Assembly (NCBI GenBank): GCA_029204225.1
Contig: CM055100.1
Span: forward strand, 15,181,623-15,245,622
Direction of reading: 5' to 3'
DNA from: Diphasiastrum complanatum
Lineage: Eukaryota; Streptophyta; Lycopodiopsida; Lycopodiales; Lycopodiaceae
DNA length: 64,000 nucleotides
Shown here: positions 59,138-64,000 of the stretch, piece after piece
Position numbering within the stretch: the first letter of the stretch is position 1
Layout of the letters: every line of letters begins with the position of its first letter
The notes under the pieces: model-generated
Database searches by the model: none
Told to the model about the DNA's origin: nothing
Seen by the model: only the letters and a program-made list of their open reading frames with translations
Translations under genes and position numbers: made by a program

Positions 59138-59725
59138 CTCCCTCTTCAACTAGTTTTAGCATAGACTTTGATAATACTCCAAGTGAAGTCCTATGCTTCA
59201 TGAACAAGTCTTTTCCCAATGCTTTGGTGAAGATATCAGCTACACATTCCCTTGAAGACACATGTTGAAGCTCCACCTCCTTTGCAATGGCTCGCTCCCT
59301 CACAAAATGATATTGTATCTCAATATGCTTGCTCGTAGCATGAAAGATAGGATTGGATGCCATTCTTTGGGCTGATTGATTGTCACAAAAGATGATTGGG
59401 CTCTCTGAAAAATCCAGCAAGTGAAGATCCTTGATCATCCTTTTGATCCATACCATCTCCTTTGTGCAATGTGTAAGAGCTTTGTACTCGGCCTCACTAG
59501 ATGACAATGAGATAATGGCTTGTTTCTTTGACATCCATGATATAGCTCCATCACCTATGAAAATACAATAATCACTAATGGATTTCCTATCCATTACATC
59601 TCCAGCATAGTCCGAATCTGAAAATCCAAAAAGATTAGGTGATGATCCCTCATACAATATGCCAAAATCTCGAGTTCCAATGATGTACCTCAAAACTCGC
59701 TTTCCTAGCTTCCAATGCTCCTAGC
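59133..59725 (-). CDS. RNase H of element B
   Basis: Opens within Copia sequence at HWKLGKRVLRYIIGT. It continues with GFSDSDYAGDVMDRKS, SSSEAEYKALTHCTKE, FCDNQSAQRMASNP, TSKHIEIQYHFVRER and ADIFTKALGKDLF, so all RNase H acids are kept. The frame reaches its own stop just inside the LTR edge. It has no RT in front of it: the sequence upstream of HWKLG is the foreign segment, in another frame. Confidence 0.92.
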
Positions 59726-60640
59726 ATAGTTTTTGCCAATAGAACTTTGATCCATCATAAGAATGATCTTCTTCCTAAGAATAGATCTCATTTCAATGAT
59801 CATGTAATGCTCACAATAGAAACAACCATAATTGATATAGAGAATAGTGTCCACTTGGGATGCTTCACTATTTCTTACATCAATTTTACATGTAAAAATG
59901 TGACTAGAACATGAAGAATCAAATAGAATGTAAATGAAATGATTCCACCATGCTTCCAAATCTGAACTCTCTGGAAAAATACAGCAAACAAACAATAAAT
60001 GTGAGTGATCAACTTTTTCTTGCATGTCTCTTCCTCCTTTGTCCTTTGTTGCCTTGTATCCACCATGATACTCCATGAATGAGCCTTCGTGTTCGTCTTG
60101 CCATAAGATGCCATCATCTCTTGATGACTTGGCCATGAATGAGTGACATAATGAGCCTCCAATAGCTTCATTTACATCAGCAAAATCAGCCAAAAATGCT
60201 AGTACAAATCCAACATCAAAACAATGCTCACCAATGTAGCTAGTTTTACCATATCTTGACAATTTGCACACATCCACATGAAATTGCTCAAACATGAGAT
60301 AGAACAAGTAAAGTAAACTTGAACAACACTTCCTTGCTGCTCCTTTGACCTTACTTGAGTCTACAATATGCTACAAAAACAGATCCATAACACCTTTTCC
60401 AATTATCTCTCCTTTGATGCTCTTGACTAGCTCCAAATTGCCAACTTCCCTTTTGACTAGTTGAAGCGCTTTGAGATCAATTTCTTGATCTTCAACTTGA
60501 CCATCAAAGTCATTGAACAAACTTTGTTTTCCAGATCCATTACTTGATTTTACAGCAAGATAACATCCATCCACTTGCATAGCTCCATGTACACAAGAAG
60601 ATCCTCCAAAAGATGTTCCACTCTTCATAAGAGATCGATA
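59726..60640 (-). CDS. Foreign segment in place of RT (element B)
   Basis: One minus frame stays open from the RT linker at 60850 to 59705 with a single TAG (60373-60371). After EEWIQPMDLEYRSLMKSGTSF, which begins RT, the protein becomes GGSSCVHGAMQVDGCYLAV, then EDQEIDLKALQLVKREVGNL and, after the TAG, FEQFHVDVCKLSRYG, LAFLADFADVNEAIGGS, ILWQDEHEGSFMEYHGGYK and CIFPESSDLEAWWNHF. None of the RT motifs occurs. I do not recognise a family; Cys, His and aromatic residues are common in the second half. The long open frame suggests a coding origin, such as a captured host transcript. Parts are shared with element G. Confidence 0.6.
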
Positions 60641-60862
60641 CTCAAGATCCATTGGTTGGATCCACTCCTCTTCTTTCCTTGCTTGATATACACTTGTAGG
60701 TTCATCCAAAGAGGTTAGGAAAGAAACATAATTTCTAGAAACTACTTGCTTACCCTTTTGATCATATGTGAGCTTTGAAGGTACTTGTCTTTCCCTTGAT
60801 GTTCTCCTTGGATCTTGACTTGATGAAGGTCCATCATCATCACCATCCAAAGTAGGATCCTA
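60641..60862 (-). pseudogene. Linker between integrase and RT start (element B)
   Basis: Follows the shared DVDE-TAG stop: DGPSSSQDPRRTSRERQ, SRNYVSFLTSLDEPTSV and EEWIQPMDLEYRSLMKS, the normal lead-in to Copia RT. Nearly identical to 34628-34865 of element G. Confidence 0.85.
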
Positions 60863-61942
60863 TTCATCAACATCAAGAATGTTAGATCCATCCACACCAC
60901 CATCAATCATGCTTGAAGAAACTTTTGGAATGTTCCCCTCATCAAACATGACATCTCTACCAACAACCACTTTGTTAGTAGAAGGAATGAAAACCTTGTA
61001 GGCTTTACTCACCTCACTATATCCAACAAAAATACCTCTTCCTAAAGATGGATCCTCCTTGGTCCTAGCATCAAGAGCAATGTTGACATAGCATGTGCAT
61101 CCATAGGTTCTTAGAAAGTTGACACTCGGCCTCCTCTTGAATAGCATCTCAAAAGGTGTCCTTCCATCCAAAATAGCACTCAGCCACCTATTGCACAAGA
61201 AATTGGCACACAACAAAGCTTGATCCCAAAATGGTTTCTCAAGATTAGCACTTAACCTCATGGATTTAGCACTTTCACATAAAGTCCTATTATTCCTTTC
61301 AGCCACTCCATTTTTTTTTGGGGTCCTTGATGTTGTATACTCCCTCTTGATGCCATGCTCATCACAAAAGGCCTTGAACTTGTTAGATATGTACTCACCA
61401 CCATTGTCACCTCTCAAGCACTTGATCTTTGTGGAAAATTGGTTCTCCCTTGCATTCTTGAACTTGACAAAGACATCATACACTTCATCCTTGCTCTTTA
61501 GTAGATAGATCTAGCAAAATCTACTAAAATCATCAATGAATGTTACATACATCTTAGCTCCACTATTGCTAATTGTAGTAAATCCATGAATATCCGAATG
61601 TACAAGTTGAAAAGGCTTTGTAGATCTAGAAATAGATCTAGTATAAGGTAGTCTATGTGACTTAGACAAAGCACAAGACTCACAAACATGCTTGTCATTA
61701 CTTAAGGAACTTGGAAGACGAATCACAATCTTCTTCCTTGCCATTACCTCCAATGACTTGAAGTTGAGGTGTCCCATCCTTTTGTGCCAAACCTCTTGAA
61801 TAGAAATTTGCTCCCTTGCAACACATCCAACTTGGTTAGCAATAACACAAGCATCAAGTTTGAACAACTTCCTTTGCCTTTTACCTTTTCCAATCAAGAC
61901 ATCCTTCCTTTTGATCAAACAAGCATCTCCATCAAACTCCAC
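60860..61942 (-). pseudogene. Integrase of element B
   Basis: Carries WHKRMGHLNF...CESCALSKSH (zinc), LVHSDIHGF and FIDDFSRFC. A TAG at 61513-61511 sits where W normally stands, followed in frame by IYLLKSKDEV. CLRGDNGGEYIS (second Asp, with G for S before it) and GVAERNNRTL (Glu) complete the catalytic triad. The TYGCTCYVNIAL and GYSEVSKAYKVFIPS blocks lead to the stop after DVDE. Apart from the TAG it is close to intact. Confidence 0.9.
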
Positions 61943-61956
61943 CTTGAGGCCCTTAC

Positions 61957-62687
61957 TTACATTTGACTCACACTAAGCAAATTCTTGGTAATAGATGGAA
62001 TAAACAAGACATCCTCCAAATGAACATTCCTATTTGTAGAGAGAGAAATAGGAATTGTGCCAATCCCTTTGATTGCACACTCACCATCATTGGCCGTGTA
62101 AATCACCCTCTTGTCATCTCCATATGCCAACAAAGAAGTGAAGTACTCTTTGTGAAAGGTCATGTGTGAACTTGCTCCACTATCAATCCACCAAGGATCT
62201 AGATCTCCATCATTAGCAAGCATACATGAAGACATCACAAAAGCATCATTATTTGCATCTTGCACATCCAAACCATCCTCATCAAGAGTAAGATTACCTT
62301 GCTTGTCTCCTTGATCTCTCTTCTTCTTGTAGCACTCACTTGCAAAGTGTCCTTTGATGCCACAATAGAAGCACTTGAGCTTTGATCTATCCTTCTTTTT
62401 GCCACTTGAAGAAGCATCCACTTGATCTTGCCCTTTAGACCACTTGCTTTTGGTTTTGCCCTTGAATTTGCCCTTTGTGAACATAGCATCCTCTTGAAGT
62501 GTCGATGTAGATCCACCTCTTGCTTGAAGCCTATATTCCTCATTGATCAAGATCTCTTGAAACCTACAACAATATCCAAAACATCATTCATCTCAAGAAG
62601 TGACTCCATCCTCACTTTCCATAATGAATAGTTACTTGAGGTAAGCCTATCATTGGCTTCCAACATGACTCCAATTGAGGTTGCCAT
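61957..62687 (-). pseudogene. gag-protease of element B
   Basis: Gag starts at an ATG (62687-62685) with the same first residues as element G (MATSIGVMLEAND). After about 42 codons it jumps near 62560 into the QEILINEEYRLQARGG region. Compared with element G, roughly 330 bp of gag core are missing and the frame shifts. The zinc knuckle CFYCGIKGHFASEC and protease WWIDSGASSHMT are intact. The open frame 62550-61957 ends after SITKNLLSVSQ. The leader 62688-63275 holds no gene. Confidence 0.9.
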
Positions 62688-63275
62688 GTAGCAATGACCT
62701 GATCTTCTCTTTCAACCTGCTTCAATGCACAAAGCACTCCTTTGAACAACAACAAATGCTTTCAAAAGAAATCACCAAGATTTGAAACTATCTCACAAAT
62801 TCTCTTCTAGCACTTATCCAAGCAAATCAACACATAGAATCATGGAATCTTGATCAACCTATGATCTATCCTCAATCTAATGACTTTTGCCACTTCCTAA
62901 GATTGAAACACACTCAAATGAAGTCCAACAACCTCACTATCTAGAGATCCAATCAAAATTAGGGTTTTGACAAAATCACAAAAAATTGACTATTCCAAAT
63001 CTACATGCAAATTCTGAAAATTTGATATGCAATCTATAAGCCACCACTTAGGCTGAACCAATGATCCAAAAATCGGCCAAATCCAGCATGTGAATTCAAA
63101 AATCGGAATTGAACAAGTATATTGACCTATTTAGTGTTTTGATCTACAAAAGGTCCAATCTACAAAAGCAAAAAATCCAATTTTGGTGTAGAATCCTCTC
63201 TAGCGTGCTCTAGACTTGATATCTTCACCAAATTATTGATAGATTTGATTTCCTCCTTCATAACCTAAAACACAA

Positions 63276-63287
63276 GATCTGATACCA
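63276..63287 (-). other. PBS of element B
   Basis: Minus TGGTATCAGATC directly at the 5' LTR end. Confidence 0.85.
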
Positions 63288-63936
63288 TTTGAAAGATTTC
63301 AGATCCTTAAGATCCAATCTACTTGAATGATCTTTGGTTAGAAAGAGAAATACACTACCAATTTCACCAATGTAAAAAAATCAACATCTACACACAATTT
63401 GAGATGCAAACACTAATAGAACTTGATCAAACTTGAATGAAATGATTATGTATTATTGCTGTCCGTACAAAACTAGAAAGCTACTGTATTTCACACGTGT
63501 GGATCCAAAAATAACAAATATAGATCATTCTACACATAGAATTGCAAGCAGTCACCAAGATAGTGCACCAATGGATAGTAGAACCCAAGAGAACCATGTA
63601 TAAGCATGAAATGAGATAGAGAAGAGAGAAGATGACTCCTCCACGAGTTACATCCTTTTATAACAGGTCCAAACCCTATTTGGCCACTTGGCTTTCCTAC
63701 CAAAATGCTAACCCTACCAATTTTGGGTCTAGATTCAATGTACCCAACTTATTCAAATTGAATCTACTCAAACTTGCATTCTATCTTTCCCACACTTTCA
63801 AAAATTGTTTATTCAAATGAAATTTAGACTAATGAACTTTGAAAAGTCAACCTCTAAGTCTAAAACAAGTTTTGGCCTCAATATGCCAAATATGAAAATA
63901 TTGCAAAATGTGATGAAACTAGTTGAATCTTCCATA
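63288..63936 (-). repeat. 5' LTR of element B
   Basis: Matches 58488-59137. Both terminal dinucleotides are mutated (TT for TG on the left, TA for CA on the right, plus strand). TATA at 63654-63663 and TTCACACGTGTGGA at 63490-63503. Confidence 0.9.
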
Positions 63937-63987
63937 GTTTTTGCCATCAAGACTGATTGCTATTCTCGTCTGGATCGTTGTAGTCAT
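63937..63987 (-). pseudogene. gag start of element C
   Basis: ATG at 63987-63985 opens MTTTIQTRIAISLDGKN and breaks off at the element B insertion. The reading frame resumes at 58487. The 5' LTR of element C lies beyond the window. Confidence 0.8.
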
Positions 63988-64000
63988 ATTGTGTTGCCTA

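Larger units (their letters stand above)
58488..63936 (-). mobile_element. Element B: Copia without RT, inserted in C
   Basis: LTRs at 58488-59137 and 63288-63936 (about two dozen substitutions and one indel, roughly 96% identical). There is a PBS, a gag with an internal deletion, protease, integrase, then an unrelated segment where RT should be, RNase H, and a PPT GAAGAGGGAG next to the 3' LTR. The target duplication is GTTTT (58483-58487 and 63937-63941). The interrupted gag codons of element C line up across it. Confidence 0.92.

Noticed and set aside
58481-63943. A 9-bp target duplication (TAGTTTTTG) around element B
   Set aside because: The LTR family ends TGTGAAAG...CTTTCACA, as E and G show. 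With those ends the duplication is the normal 5-bp GTTTT, and the extra matching bases are mutated LTR ends that happen to equal the target.

Overview
The window looks like nuclear DNA of a large-genome land plant. It is packed with Ty1/copia LTR-retrotransposon remains, with lesser Ty3/gypsy pieces, one Helitron-type terminus and very long GA/TC and GT microsatellites. I found no convincing host gene, tRNA or rRNA. Nothing here identifies the species. Every recognisable coding block is a retrotransposon gag, protease (PR), integrase (INT), reverse transcriptase (RT) or RNase H fragment, and nearly all carry stops or frameshifts.

Layout. 1-1.75 kb: minus-strand Copia gag-PR remnant with its primer-binding site (PBS). 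1.8-7.8 kb: microsatellites, minisatellites, an AT-hook coding remnant and a Helitron-like 3' end. 8.1-9.6 kb: plus-strand Ty3/gypsy pol piece, abutted by a minus-strand Copia pol (9.65-12.1 kb) and a second RT scrap (12.3-12.6 kb). 13-19.2 kb: a (TC)n tract, a TAG-dense stretch, an ACTCGCC-type repeat array just after a TATA box, and a degenerate coiled-coil ORF set ending at a polypurine tract (PPT) and LTR start; this looks like an LTR element without pol. 19.2-31 kb: mostly non-coding LTR and leader material (families called E, F, I, J and O here) plus an Athila-type PBS. 31.7-35.4 kb: element G, a plus-strand Copia without RT. 35.4-40.5 kb: rearranged LTRs and a gag scrap. 40.5-44.7 kb: element H, a decayed plus-strand Copia with a complete 3' LTR. 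44.8-47.1 kb: a second coiled-coil ORF with PPT and LTR start. 47.1-53.3 kb: element A, a nearly complete minus-strand Copia with two 682-bp LTRs and a perfect 5-bp target duplication. 53.3-55.8 kb: a 190-bp tandem repeat and featureless DNA. 55.8-64 kb: element C, a gag-RNase H fusion, split in its gag by element B (58.5-63.9 kb), which is another Copia without RT.

How the parts relate. B is inserted in C, a B-type solo LTR sits in C's LTR, and A sits in the LTR-like DNA following the second coiled-coil ORF. B and G belong to one lineage: their RT is missing and the sequence at the breakpoint is the same unrelated sequence in both. They also share a stop codon just before it, so this altered form appears to have been copied, presumably with enzymes supplied by another element.

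Most interesting signals: (1) the RT-replaced lineage B/G; (2) three hairpins at 29.73-29.86 kb with an almost constant 13-nt loop and three unrelated 8-bp stems; (3) a palindromic G-box-like site about 145-165 bp downstream of the TATA box in many different LTRs; (4) two pol-less elements with coiled-coil ORFs.
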